From: Dendrocalamus latiflorus
Lineage: Eukaryota; Streptophyta; Magnoliopsida; Poales; Poaceae
DNA: 64,000 nt
NCBI GenBank assembly: GCA_017311315.1
Contig: CM029637.1
Coordinates: 272,990-336,989, forward strand
Direction of reading: 5' to 3'
Notes under the pieces: generated by a model
The model's input: the letters and a program-made list of their open reading frames with translations, nothing else
Told to the model about the DNA's origin: nothing
Database searches by the model: none
In this document: positions 9,391-19,810 of the stretch, piece by piece
How the letters are laid out: each line of letters opens with the position of its first letter
Numbering within the stretch: the first letter of the stretch is position 1
Made by a program: the position numbers and the translations under genes

Positions 9391-10489
9391 CGTCCCGTCC
9401 CTCCACGAGCTGATGTTTCGGCGGTTTCTAGCGATATATCCTATCTCAACTTTTAACTTCCGAGTTCAGGTTACAGAGATTTCTAGCGATATATCCCATC
9501 CCAGCATTGTACTTTTAACTTCCGTGTCCAGATTACAGAAATGACATAATTATTACTAGAAAGATTTTTATGTATTACAATATAGTTATAAAAATGGTGA
9601 TATGTTCCAAACTGTATAATAAAGTTTCTCTTACAATATATAAAACAAAACACATATGTACATGCTAGTACAGAAATTAAATCTAAAACATTTGTTCAAA
9701 CTTAGTAGTTGATGTTGTTTCTTGTCCAACATTAGTATAAACAAAATACATAAGACATCGAGACATAAGAACATCTCCATATAATATTATTGGGTACGGA
9801 CGGTCAGCAAGGTGTGGCGTAGATGCTCTGTGGCTTTTGGCGCAAATGTAGGTGACGGACGAGCGAGGTGGTATGCGCGAGCGCGAACGACATTGCGGCG
9901 TGCGGTAGCGGGTGTCGAGCGTTGGTGGAAAAGCTTGAGTGCGCCTCTGCGCTTGGAAAGCGTATTTCTAGAAAGGGGAAGCGGCTAGGTTTAGGAAATT
10001 TTTCAGATTTGACAAAAACTTCAAAATAAAAATTAAAACAAATTCAAAATTTACAAAATAGCCTTCTAACTTCTCAGGTTAGGGAAGAAGGATGGCGACT
10101 ATAGGCTTGACATGGAGGAGGAGGATGGCGAAGAAGGCGAGCTGACGCCGTCGTAAAACGGCGCTAACAAGGTCATCGATGCCTTCTTGTCCCCGGTGCG
10201 GTTAGTCCACAAGTGGATCTGATATATTATGTAAGTTTTTCATCTACCAGCCATTGGAGCTCTTAGTATTGTTGCTATTGTTGTTTTTGTTATGGCTGCA
10301 TTTATCTTATCAGTTGTCACTAAAGAAAAATGAAAACTTTTACCCATTCCCATTATGTGTTGTCAATTAAAAATATGATGAAACCTTCACAAAAAAAATA
10401 ACACAAGAGTGATATGGTGATCGAGTGTGGCCTAACATGTACATTGAATAGGCTTGAAGTGAAATTGCAAAAGAAATGGCAATTACTGA
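9391..10489. other. Intergenic DNA, nothing firmly recognised
   Basis: AT-rich DNA with a GC-richer island at about 9800-9960. Near 10085-10165 a short acidic open stretch (Met-Glu-Glu-Glu-Asp-Gly-Glu-Glu) is visible but short and unsupported. Confidence 0.4.
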
Positions 10490-10518
10490 GGGTTTAGGGT
10501 TTTAGGGTTAGGGTTTAG
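10490..10518 (+). repeat. Interstitial telomere-like motif, inverted
   Basis: Four near-units of the G-rich plant telomere repeat (TTTAGGG with one TTTTAGGG and one TTAGGG variant) lie on the + strand. This is opposite to the C-rich + strand of the terminal array. It is 29 bp long and isolated. Confidence 0.85.
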
Positions 10519-10652
10519 AGTTGCACGCATGCCTAGTGCAGCATTCGCTACTATACAGGTGAACTATGTGAAACCAACCTCTTCTTGCAAGAAGATTGGC
10601 ATGGAACACGACTATGATGACTTCGTCTCTCATTTGAGAAGGAGAAAGGTCT

Positions 10653-11009
10653 TCATCTCAACATCACCAATGGTATTCTAGCATCCAATTGTTCTATGTT
10701 AATCTACGTCAAGGGCATTAAAGACAGCACCATCCCTGTGTCCATCAAACACCGATGGCATTCCGGTGCGTCTTATATTACTTGAGTGTAAATCGGCAAC
10801 TGATGGCACACCCGCACCTCATACCCTGGGGCAAGAAATCCGTGAGCGATTTCTCACGTCAAACAAATGGTGATCAATCCCCAGTGGGAGAGAGGTATTC
10901 ATCTCAACATCACCAATGGCATCCTAGCATCCAATTTTTATATATCAACATACGTCACGGGCATTAGGGACAGCACCATCCCTACGTCCATCAAACAATT
11001 AGTGGGTTC
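10653..11009. repeat. Diverged ~105-bp direct repeat pair
   Basis: A block starting CATCTCAACATCACCAATGG near 10653 recurs near 10899, a spacing of about 246 bp. Both copies run on to the words GACAGCACCATCCCT and GTCCATCAAACA. They differ at roughly one site in ten. In one frame both copies read as Leu/Ile-Asn-Ile-Thr-Asn-Gly-Ile-Leu-Ala-Ser-Asn, so they may be a duplicated coding fragment. The family is unknown. Confidence 0.6.
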
Positions 11010-11019
11010 CTACAATTGA

Positions 11020-11550
11020 TATGTGATTAATAAAATTATCTGGGTATTTAAATGTGCATCAACGCGATCTAAACGATATTCTGATACTTTAATTCATACG
11101 TGTACAAGTTTTAGCCTATGGACATCACTTAATTTTTTTAATATCCATGAATATTTACTAGGGGAGTTTTGCAATTTAATACAAATAACAACGTTAATTA
11201 AGTATTTAATTACAAAATAGAATGATTTAAATGGCAATACACTAATTTAATTGGTACGCGGTACATTTTAATCTATTGATGGCACTTAATTTGATTTTAG
11301 TAATCATAAGCATTTACTAGTGGAGTTTTGTAAGTTAATACAACTAACAAATATTAGCTAGATATTTAAATATGCAGTAGGGTGATTTTAAATGGCATAA
11401 TACCAATTTAATTGGTACATGTGAAATTAATCATCTACGGAATACATGTCGTTCCCTTGTAATACCCGTATAACCTGATAATAATGTTTTATAATTTAAT
11501 ACAATCAGCAGGTTTCATGGATTAGTTTAATATGCAATCAGAATATCTCA
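11020..11550. repeat. AT-rich degenerate tandem repeat (~159 bp period)
   Basis: TTTACTAGGGGAGTTTTG at 11154 recurs as TTTACTAGTGGAGTTTTG at 11313, with AATTTAATTGGTAC following each copy. A partial third copy (TTTTATAATTTAATACAA) lies near 11488. About 2.5 diverged copies are visible. The repeat probably belongs to a long LTR remnant that continues to 12824. Confidence 0.6.
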
Positions 11551-11579
11551 GATTAAGGATTTTGGAATAAAACTTTCTC

Positions 11580-12824
11580 GAGCATGCGATAAATCTTTTT
11601 CCTTCCCTTTCCTACTTTTCTTCTTTTCTTTCATTTCCCTTTTCCCTTCTTTTGTAATCCCTCTCTACACGCACTGATCGGTGGAATGGCCTATTGGCCT
11701 TAGCTGGCCCCCTCTCCCCCATTTCTTCTCTCCCTTCCTTCTCTCCATTTCTCTCTCCCCCTGGTCAGGCTTCGCTCAGCGTCGGCTAGCCCCTGGCTCC
11801 CGCGCCTCCGGCCGCCTACGCCCTTGGGCTCGGCCTCCCTACTTGCTGACATCCTCCCTCCAGTGCCTCTCCTCCAATCTAGCCTCCTCTCTCCTAGTGG
11901 ATCTTCCCCAATCCAGTCTCCTCTCCTGCGCCTCCGGCCTCCTGGCGCCGGCAGATGTCTCCCCGCTCGCTTCCAGCCTCCCCTCTGGCTTTCCCTACTC
12001 GGCTCCAGGCCACCTGCTCCCTACGCCGTCGCACCTCTAGCCCAACTAGCCTGGCCCCATCTCCTGCGCACCTCCCCTCTGTCGCCTCTCAATTTCCCCG
12101 CCGCCGACCACTCCAGGCCTGACCCCGGCCGTCGCCCTGGGCTCCGGCTGCTGCTGCCTCCCGGCGCCACCTCCCTCTGTTATTCGCCCGGCTCCCCGAC
12201 CGCCGGCGCCTGACCCTTGGTCCTGGCCTCCATGCTGAATGCCACCCCCATGGCTCAGTGCCTCCCCTTTTCTTCTCCCTCTGCTCTAACCTCTTCTCTA
12301 TTACTTCCCTCTATTAATCAATTTGTCTATTAATCGATTTTCTTGAGTTTAACTTTACGATTTACATTGCTTTTTGATTTGAGGAATCAAGGGTGGTGCT
12401 AGGGGTGCTATGGTAGGGGCTCGAGACCACTCTACTCGTCCGGGGGAGGGTGGGGTGCTCGTCGGGTGCGTGTAGCATTCCCTATGCCACGGTGGTGGCC
12501 TCCTCGGTACTCTCTTGCTCCCTACTCCTTAACTGCCCTGTGCTCTATTGTGATGGAATGGTGATGCGTTGTGCTGAAGTTGTGCCATTGTGGTGCTATG
12601 GTTGTTCGGCTTGATACTCAGGTTCATTGATTTTGCTATGTTATTCTGGTTGATTATCAAATGGTGGTGCTCTAGTGTTTTACTACGTCGCATGTGTTGT
12701 TCTGAAATAGTGAAATCATAGGGGGAATGGGGCATGGCCTACCTTGGTCGGTTGGTTGTTCCGGTTGATTTTTGGGGATGGTTGAGGAATTGTCGCGGCG
12801 CCCCCTTGCTCCTCGTCGGCCTTG
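11580..12824. other. Pyrimidine-rich then GC-rich LTR-like remnant
   Basis: C/T-rich DNA (11600-12330) with Pro/Ser/Leu-rich open frames and no protein motif is followed by G/T-rich DNA that stops where the gypsy LTR begins at 12825. The same texture (AT-rich tract next to GC-rich, open-frame-rich tract) occurs in both gypsy LTRs of this window, so I infer an older LTR remnant. Terminal words were not found. Confidence 0.35.
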
Positions 12825-15800
12825 TGTCGGAACCCGTAAATAAAGCAAAGAACTACGGAAGCAACTGAAAAGAAGCGAAGCCCAAGCCTGCCCACAGGCA
12901 AATGACAGTAAGACGTGGCCTACTCGTCCAGATCTTCACCGTAGTCGACATCATCCTTCTCTATAGGGAGGGTGCAAGGTGAGTACAAACTTGTACTCCA
13001 CAAATCACACGGAGAATGCAACATAATGATAAAGGCTTCAAAGGAAGGCTTATAGGGTTAGTTTGCATAAAACAACATTTAATGAAATACGGTAAATAGA
13101 TTGAAATGCCGAATTTAATACAGTAGATAAAAACAATACTTGTAATTGAAAATAATACCGTCAGTGCCGGCTTCGACCAAACACCAACCTATCCACGGGC
13201 ATTCTACCCGGACCATCTTTTCCAAAAGATCACGTATGGATTCCATCCATCCACACGTTTCTAAACACTCGTGGATTCCATCCATCCACAAGCTTTCCTT
13301 CTCTTTCATGGGTTCCATCCACCCACAAGGTTTTTATTCTCTTATGGATTCCATCCTTCCATAAGGTTCTCGAAAATTATTTTTGAAAAATAAAGTCTAA
13401 TCCATGAAAAACTTTTACTCAGCATGCCCATGACCGTGGGCACGGCTATCCAGGATAGATTATACACTCTGCAGAGGTTGTACAGCTTTACCCACAAGAC
13501 ACGATCATCCCATATTGCCACCAGTTTACACTTCCTTAGGTGTGCGGCGAGGAGTCGTGACAAGGCCTTTACAATGCAAAGCCTTCAACCTAGTCGAGCC
13601 AACTCTAAGGTTTCACCCTAGTAAGGAATCCACCGGACCGGGACCCCGCTTGAGCCTGAGTGAGACTTCTCATGGCTACAACATCACTCACCCAAGTGAG
13701 ACTTCACATCGCACCAACCACGCTCACTTTCAACCTATGACTTGACTCAGGTTGGGACTTCACAAATTATTCAGTCAGGGCTGTCCCATACCAGCCATGT
13801 GGTAGTACGATTAGGGCTTTGCAACAGTAGCTCACAGACCGGTCCTTAATTGACTTAGGCCCAACCACATACCCCTGTGCACGATAGTCAACCACTGCGG
13901 CTCCAACCAACAGGGCACGCCTGCACCCACCATTCTAACCAATTGCCTAAGTCTAAACCAGTTTTATATTTTGCTTGCAAAATAATATCATAAACCCCCT
14001 TGACTCACCAAAGTCAAGAGTACATATCAATAGTATATCATTTTATGTAAACAGGGTTATCATTTTATGTGCAAGATATCCCATCCCAATATATCTAAGC
14101 AGGGCTAAGCATTTGATTTAAACTCTCTAGCCAACACTAATGTATTAACTAGAGTTTTAATCTAGGGTTACAAGGTATCAAGATAATTCAAGGTCAACGG
14201 AGATAATAACAAGTAGGTAATAGCTAAATTCAAAATTGAATTGAAATAATAGAATAAACATATGCATGTAGAATAATTTAAATCAACATAAATTTTATTC
14301 TGAAAACTGGGATCAACATGATCAAGGAGTGTGACTTGCCTTGCTCTTCAACTTGGTTTGAATCTTCGTCGAAGAATTTTCCCGAATCGTCAAAATCTAC
14401 ACGTGAAAATAACCCACCAAATTCAAATAAATTCAAAATAAATTCAAATTGACTTAAAATATTTGAATTGAGGCTAGAAATGGATAGAGGGGAATTTTTG
14501 ATGAATTTACAAACTTGAATGGGCTCAATCGGAGTTAGGACGAAGGAGAACGGGCTCTGGGAAATTTAAAAAGAGAGAAAATGGAAAAACTGGATTTTTG
14601 GGAATTATTTTCCTAAAGGAAAATATGAATTATTGCGTTAGAGGGAATTTAATTTTTGCTGATTTATTTTTCAACGGGAAAAGAGATTTATGGCGCCACA
14701 CTGACGTCAGCCAGGTGGTGGGCCGGCTGACAGTGGGCCCCGGGTCCATAGACCGGGTCCACGGCCGATGGGAGGCGCTGAGGTGGCAGGTTGCGCTGAC
14801 TGGGCGAGGAGAGAGCCGACGCGGCGCTGGCGTGGCGCCATGTCACCGGCCACGTGGGCACGGGGACGCCGACGTGGGAGACCGGCCGGAGGGCGCACGG
14901 GGACGACAGCGGCGGCGGCGCTCCGGTGGACGGCGGCGGACGGCGACAGCCGGAGGAGGGAGAGGAGACTGCGGGGGTCACGGGGAGGGGCACGGCCTTA
15001 CCGGCGGCGAGCGGAGACGGCCGGCGGTGAGCGCAGGGCGGCGGCGGCACTCGGGTCTAGGCGGCGGCGGTGGAGCGGCCGGGAGTAGATGGGGAGTGGA
15101 GGAGGGGGAAGTGCGGGTTGTGGCAGAGCCGGGGGTGGCTTTTATAGGGGCCGGGGAGGGGAGGGTGGCCCGGAATTCGTCGCCGGAGATGCGCAGTGGC
15201 GGTGGTGGTTACGGACGGATTGGGGGAGGTGGGGGTGCGGGAAGTGGGGAAAGTGGTGGGGAACGGATGCGCGGATGAGGGGGGGGGGTGGGCGCGTGCG
15301 GAGTGGGGACGGGAGAGGCCAGGAGGAGCGGGGCCGGAGGTTGCGGGCGGCGGTTGCAGCCGGGGAAGAAGGGGCGGCGGGGAAGAAGAAGCTGACCGAC
15401 GGGCCCTGGCGGTCAGCGAGAGAGGGAGGCGGGGCGGCTGACGGGCGGGGCCCGCGGGGCAGAAAGGGCGAAGGGAGAGGGGAGGCGTCGACAGGTGGGG
15501 CCGGGTGAGAGAGAGGGAGAGCAGGAGCGCACGGGATGGAGACGCGTGGATCCGGGAGTGGATCGGACGGCCGGAGATGAAGGGCGGGGCGGACGGTGGA
15601 AGATGGGCCGGGCGGTGCGGGGGAGGCCGATCTGGACTGCCACGTGTCGGCCGATGGGGAGGAGGAGGCAGGATCCCGAGCGAGCGGCGTGGGCGGAATC
15701 CGGCCGTCCACGTGGCAGCCGGAAGGGAGGGGAGAGGAGAGGGAATTTTATTTTTGATTTTTGATTTCAGATATTCAGAAAAAGCCCAATAAATTTAAAA

Positions 15801-16240
15801 AGGCTCAGAAAAATATAAAATAAACTCCAAAATTTCCAGAAAAATTCAGAGAACTCCCTGGGTACATTTTGGACTTAATAAAAATATTTCCAACTAATGT
15901 TGGTATTATATTTTCATACCTAAAATACTTTTTAATTTCAAAAATAGTTTTGAACTCCAGAAAAACTCAAAAAACCAAATAAAATCGAAATAACTCCAAA
16001 TAATTAATTTGAATTAGGATTTTTATAGAAAATCCAAAATATCACTTTATTTAATATTAATAATTTTAGATTTTACACCAAATACTTTTTAAATCTAGTT
16101 TTTTCAAAAACAGAAATTCAGGGCAAATCCAAAATTAAAATTTAGGCACAAAAATACTTATTTTAATTTAAATTTTATTTTACTTAATTTTTATTTATTT
16201 ATTTATTATTTTATTTTTCATAAAAACCCAGGCTGTTACA
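12825..16240 (-). mobile_element. Ty3/gypsy 3' LTR (minus strand), ~3.4 kb
   Basis: In minus sense the LTR starts TGTAACAGCC at 16240, right after a polypurine tract (CTTTTTAAGGGGGGTAGAT). It ends near 12825, where the + strand reads TGTCGGAACCC. It contains an internal GC-rich zone (14700-15740) and AT-rich ends. It also has a block around 13425-13510 (GCCCATGACCGTGGGCACGG, CACTCTGCAGAG) that recurs in diverged form in the solo LTR at 21440-21520, so the two are related families. Size and texture are like the RIRE3/RIRE8 group of rice, a tentative comparison. Long open frames in the GC-rich zone (14598-15792, both strands) have no domain and are composition artefacts. The left boundary is inferred from the TG start and PPT-side symmetry, not from a second copy. 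Confidence 0.7.
13235..13364. repeat. ~36-bp minisatellite in the gypsy LTR
   Basis: GGATTCCATCCATCCACA and variants occur about every 36 bp (near 13237, 13272, 13309 and 13344), four copies that diverge towards the right. They lie inside the LTR and explain the His/Pro/Ser-rich open frames there. Confidence 0.75.
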
Positions 16241-16278
16241 ATCTACCCCCCTTAAAAAGAATCTCGTCCCCGAGATTC
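16241..16278 (-). promoter_or_regulatory. Gypsy polypurine tract with adjacent perfect hairpin
   Basis: In minus sense the purine tract AAGGGGGGTAGA directly precedes the LTR start and would prime plus-strand DNA synthesis. Just upstream, 16259-16278 is a perfect 8-bp inverted repeat, GAATCTCG and CGAGATTC around a 4-base loop. Hairpin and tract together mark the end of pol in this gypsy clade. Confidence 0.7.
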
Positions 16279-17303
16279 GGGTTGGCTAGCAAGAATTGGG
16301 TTTGGATCTTACTCTGCACGGCTTGAGCTAACATCTGATTCAGGTGTCCCTTCATGAACTTCTTCGGCCCTCTATTTGCTGCCTGTAGGTTGTTGGCTGT
16401 TCCATTGTTCACTCCCTGCTGCTTCTTGGGGCAGTTGCTAGCATAATGTCCCATCTCGTGGCAGTTGAAGCAGGTGATTCCCGCTACAGGGTTCGGTTCC
16501 TTCAAGACCTTGTTGTCTTCAGTGTTGGGGAAGGGTCCAAGGGAACTAGCTCTCCTATTGATGACGAAGGCTGGAATCTATTGGTCTGTGGTGGAGTTCT
16601 TCTGGCCTTGGGGAAACTGCCGGTGTCCATATGCTGAGCATGCATATGTCTCTTATGATTCTCGATCTCCTGATGCTTGGACTCCTGGCGTATCGCCTTG
16701 CTGACCAGCTGGTGGAAATCGGCGTAGTCACTGGAGAGACGTTGAACCGATATGTCATCATTGAGTCCTTCAAGGAACCTTTCTTGCTTGGCTTCATCTG
16801 TAGCAATGTCTTCTGGTGCATAGCGTGCCAACTGGTTGAATTTCTGCAGGTACTCGTTCACAGAGCGGCTCTCTTGGCGCAATGCTCGAAATTCCCTTTT
16901 CTTGAGAGTGACGGTGCCAGTGGGAACGTGAGCTTTGCGGAAGTTCTGCGTGAACTCATTCCAAGTGATAGCTTGAGCATTGGCATGAGCGGCAATGTAG
17001 GTGTCCCACCATTCTGATGCTGGTCCATGCAGCTGATGTGAAGCAAATAAAACTCTTTCCCGATCGCCGCATTGGATGATGTCCAACTTCTTTCCGATTG
17101 CTCTGAGCCAATCATCTGCGTCCATGGGTTCTGTGCTGCTGGAGAAGGTCGGGGGACGCAAGCGCATAAACTCCAATAGCCTTGATTGTGGAGCTTGAGA
17201 TGACACAAGTGGAGCTGATGATGCAGTGTTGTTTATGGTCTGCGTTAGTAGCTGAATGAGTTGAGTCTGGTTTGCCATCATCTGAGCCCAGTCATGTTCA
17301 TTT
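16242..17303 (-). pseudogene. Ty3/gypsy gag with CCHC knuckle, pol deleted, truncated
   Basis: Minus-strand frame 17303-16506 encodes a gypsy-type gag (Retrotrans_gag fold). It has a Gln-rich N-terminus, a Pro-Pro-Thr-Phe...Asp-Ala-Asp-Asp-Trp-Leu entry motif (about residues 54-70) and Gly-Pro-Ala-Ser-Glu-Trp-Trp (about 97-103). It continues with the Phe-Arg-Lys-Ala-His-Val-Pro helix and a Tyr-Leu-Gln-Lys-Phe-Asn-Gln-Leu segment. A frameshift near 16505 moves the rest into a second frame carrying Cys-Phe-Asn-Cys-His-Glu-Met-Gly-His-Tyr-Ala-Ser-Asn-Cys, a complete CX2CX4HX4C zinc knuckle. About 60 codons later the frame runs into the polypurine tract. Protease, reverse transcriptase, RNase H and integrase are gone. 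The 5' end is cut by the copia LTR at 17304, so the apparent first three codons belong to that LTR. Confidence 0.88.
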
Positions 17304-17655
17304 TGAGAGACCATGTGGAGGTATCCCCATGTTGGTGATGAGTAATTGACGGTTGGTTTAGTGAGTTTGAGTTTGTTTCGGGTATTCTAGGGTTGAGTAC
17401 CTTTACTTGAGCTAATATGGATTATGCTGTTTCGTGCGGTGCTATGTGACGGTTTGCTTGTCTGCAGGACTGCAGGACTTCGGAGCTAGGTCATGGTGAG
17501 GCGACGAGGACCGGGACTAGGCACAGGAGGTGTTGAGGTCCAGACGGTCGGTGATGCCGAAGATGATCGAGACTGGTGAGGTGGTTGCGAGTCGGGAGAT
17601 GAGGAACCGGAGCGGGAGCTACCGGTGACGGACACGACAGGCAACGACGAGCGAA

Positions 17656-17960
17656 CCGGGACTAGACTCAGGTGGAGTCGGAGGTCCAGAACGGTTTGGA
17701 GGTCGATTGCGGTTGTGCGCGACGGAACAGACCAAGACTAGACTCAGGTGGAGTCGGAGGTCTCGGTCGGTGTCGGATGGACACGACGGGCAACGACGAG
17801 TGGACCGGGACTAGGCTTAGGAAGGAGTCAGAGGTTCAGACGGTCAGGATGCCGGGTGCGGTCGTGTGCTGCGAAGCGGACCGAACTAGACTCAGGGAGG
17901 AGTCGAGGTCCAGCCGGTCAAAGGTGCCGGTTGCGGGAAGCTTCCGGGAAGGTGCTTGAG
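17656..17960. repeat. Tandem expansion inside LTR1 (~75-bp unit)
   Basis: CCGGGACTAGACTCAGG-type units start near 17656, 17729, 17804 and 17881, with a diverged relative at 17511. Each is followed by GGAGTCGGAGGTCC or a variant. LTR2 and LTR3 carry a single unit (about 26448 and 29441), so the expansion is private to LTR1. Confidence 0.7.
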
Positions 17961-18948
17961 GGGCAAAATGGTAATTTGACTCAAGCAATGGACGTGGAGG
18001 CAGATTTCCCTCCAACAATCTGGTTTGACACCTTTTCCCCATGTAGTTGAGTGGCATGGAGTGCGAGAGGTATGACAATTCTTGATTTGCTAGTTTGGGG
18101 TGAGCCCTTGGCCTTCAAATGGAGAGGAGAAGGCAGTAGCAAGTGATCCACTCAGGCATTCCAGTGTGTGTATTCTAGTGGAGAGCATTCTGGAGAGAAA
18201 ATGAGAGTGTGTTCTAGTATGTGTCTCCAAAGAGGGTGAGCTCAGTGTGTGTGTGAGCTTGTAGTGTGATTCTCCTCTAATCAATCGCGTATGGGGACTC
18301 CTATGTAATCATCTTATCAATCTAAGAAGGAGAGTTGTTGAGCCGCATCAATTTCCTATTGTATTCTGTGATTTGTTCTTCTTCTGTGTTCTTCATGGAA
18401 TTTAGGGTTTGAGCTGATTTCTTGAGTTTTTGGATTGAATAGCTATGGGAAGGTTTTGCTTTGAACTAGGGATCCTCATCCAAGCCATTTGGCTAATGTA
18501 TCTTTGAGAGCAAACCTAAATAGCCATGATTTCTCCCGAAGATTCCCTGTAGCCCCAATCCTCTGTTATTCACTGTAGCTAGCGATTCTTTGAAGAGCAA
18601 TGTGAGAACTTTGTGATTCCCTTTAAAAGCTTATGCCTAAAGATGAGTTCTCAAGCTCTGAGGTTATTGCCTAGTTGATTGCAAAGTTTCTTAAGCTAAA
18701 GATGTGAAAAGAATGAGTAACTTGGAATTTAGGGCTCTCTTTGGTGAAGTTTCATATTTGAGCTCGAAAGTTAAATTCTAGCTCTTTTGGTTGAAATATT
18801 TGGTTCCCTAGGTGCTCTGGTTATTTGGAATAGAGTCTCCTTATTTTGGTCTAAAAAGATTAGCCAAAGCACCTCAAATGCTTCTGCTGTGTGAAGTTTC
18901 TAGGAGTTGCTGTCTGAAAATCAGCATTTCAGCTTGCTGTCCCGAGGA

Positions 18949-19028
18949 CCGGTCTGACCGGCGACCACTTTCCGGTCTGACCGGCCTGGGCGGTCTGATT
19001 GGCCAGGGTGCGGCGGTCAGACCGGCCG
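18949..19028. repeat. Cluster of CCGGTCTGACCGG quasi-palindromes (LTR1)
   Basis: Four copies of CCGGTC-T/A-GACCGG or near-variants are spaced 15-30 bp apart near the 3' end of LTR1. Equivalent clusters lie at 27577-27712 in LTR2 and 30556-30690 in LTR3, with different copy number and spacing. Confidence 0.85.
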
Positions 19029-19264
19029 AGTGCATCAATGTTGTCTTTTGACATATATCTTTTCTTGTACTTTGATCTCTGATGCTTCCTGCGTTTTAGT
19101 TCTTGTGCCTTGCTCTTTTAGTCTAAATCTCCAGTGAGTATATGAACTCCTCTTCATAGTTTTCATAACTATCGGAGGGGATTTATTTTGTGGATACTTT
19201 TGAGGGGTCATTTTTTAAGAGGCACCATTCACCCCCCCTTTGTTGCCATTTTCGATCCTTCAAT

Positions 19265-19278
19265 TGGTATCAGAGCCG
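19265..19278 (+). promoter_or_regulatory. Primer-binding site, initiator Met-tRNA
   Basis: TGGTATCAGAGCCG lies two bases after LTR1. It is complementary to the 3' end of plant initiator tRNA-Met, the usual primer of copia elements. Confidence 0.9.
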
Positions 19279-19318
19279 GTTAGCTCTTCTTGATAGATCT
19301 TTAATCGGCCTGTGAGCC

Positions 19319-19810
19319 ATGGCAACGGATAAGTATTCCACCAAGCCCCCGATCTTTGATGGGATCGACTATCCCTTTTGGAAGAGTTGGATGGAGACCT
19401 ACATTCAGGCTTAGGGCTATGCGATTTGGCGCAAGGTCAAAGTTTGCTTTGTTGTTCCTGCCGATGAGAACATCAATGCCGGAAACATGGCTGATGTTGA
19501 GGCGAATGCTAAGGCAAGGAACATTATTATCCAAGGTTTGAGCCAAAATGAATTTGACCGCATTTCTCATCTTTTGTCGGCCTTCGAGATTTGGGAGACC
19601 CTCGATGCTTACCATGAGGGCACCACCCAAATTAAGACGATGCGACAGGACCAATTCAAGCGAGATTACAACAAGTTTCAAATGCTCACTGGAGAGTCCC
19701 TTGATGAGTGCTTTGTGAGATTTCATAAGATTTTGAGTAACCTCCGAGCGGTCGGTCTCACATTCCCCGACTCGGATAACGCTCGCCAAATGCTTTCAGC
19801 CTTGGATTTG
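19319..19810 (+). pseudogene. Ty1/copia gag, 5' part
   Basis: The ATG at 19319 opens a copia gag: Phe-Asp-Gly-X-Asp-Tyr-Pro-Phe-Trp-Lys near residue 11, a Met-Glu-Thr-Tyr segment, and Ile-Trp-Glu-Thr-Leu near residue 100. An Asp-Glu-Cys-Phe-Val-Arg-Phe helix follows, the pattern of the plant gag (UBN2/DUF4219) family. Codon 32 is an in-frame TAG (19412-19414), probably from CAG. The frame is cut at 19810 by the solo gypsy LTR and resumes in the same order at 25232. Confidence 0.88.

Larger units (their letters stand above)
17304..19262 (+). mobile_element. Ty1/copia 5' LTR (LTR1, 1959 bp)
   Basis: Starts TGAGAGACCATGTGG and ends CCTTCA. It is followed at once by a Met-tRNA primer-binding site and a gag start, so it is the 5' LTR of the outer copia element. 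It aligns in order with LTR2 (26133-27922) and LTR3 (29130-30918). Shared blocks are the start, a GACGAGGACCGG block, GGAAGCTTCC, ATGGGGACTC...TGTAATCAT, a cluster of CCGGTCTGACCGG motifs and an end with TTCACCCCCCC...CGCCAT. It is about 170 bp longer, mainly from a tandem expansion at 17656-17960, and lacks the clear TATA box of the other two. It is the most diverged, hence probably oldest, of the three. Confidence 0.85.

Noticed and set aside
14598..15792. Several long open frames on both strands in a GC-rich zone
   Set aside because: They overlap in many frames, encode only Gly/Arg/Pro/Ala-rich sequence, and lie inside the gypsy LTR; high GC removes stops by chance.
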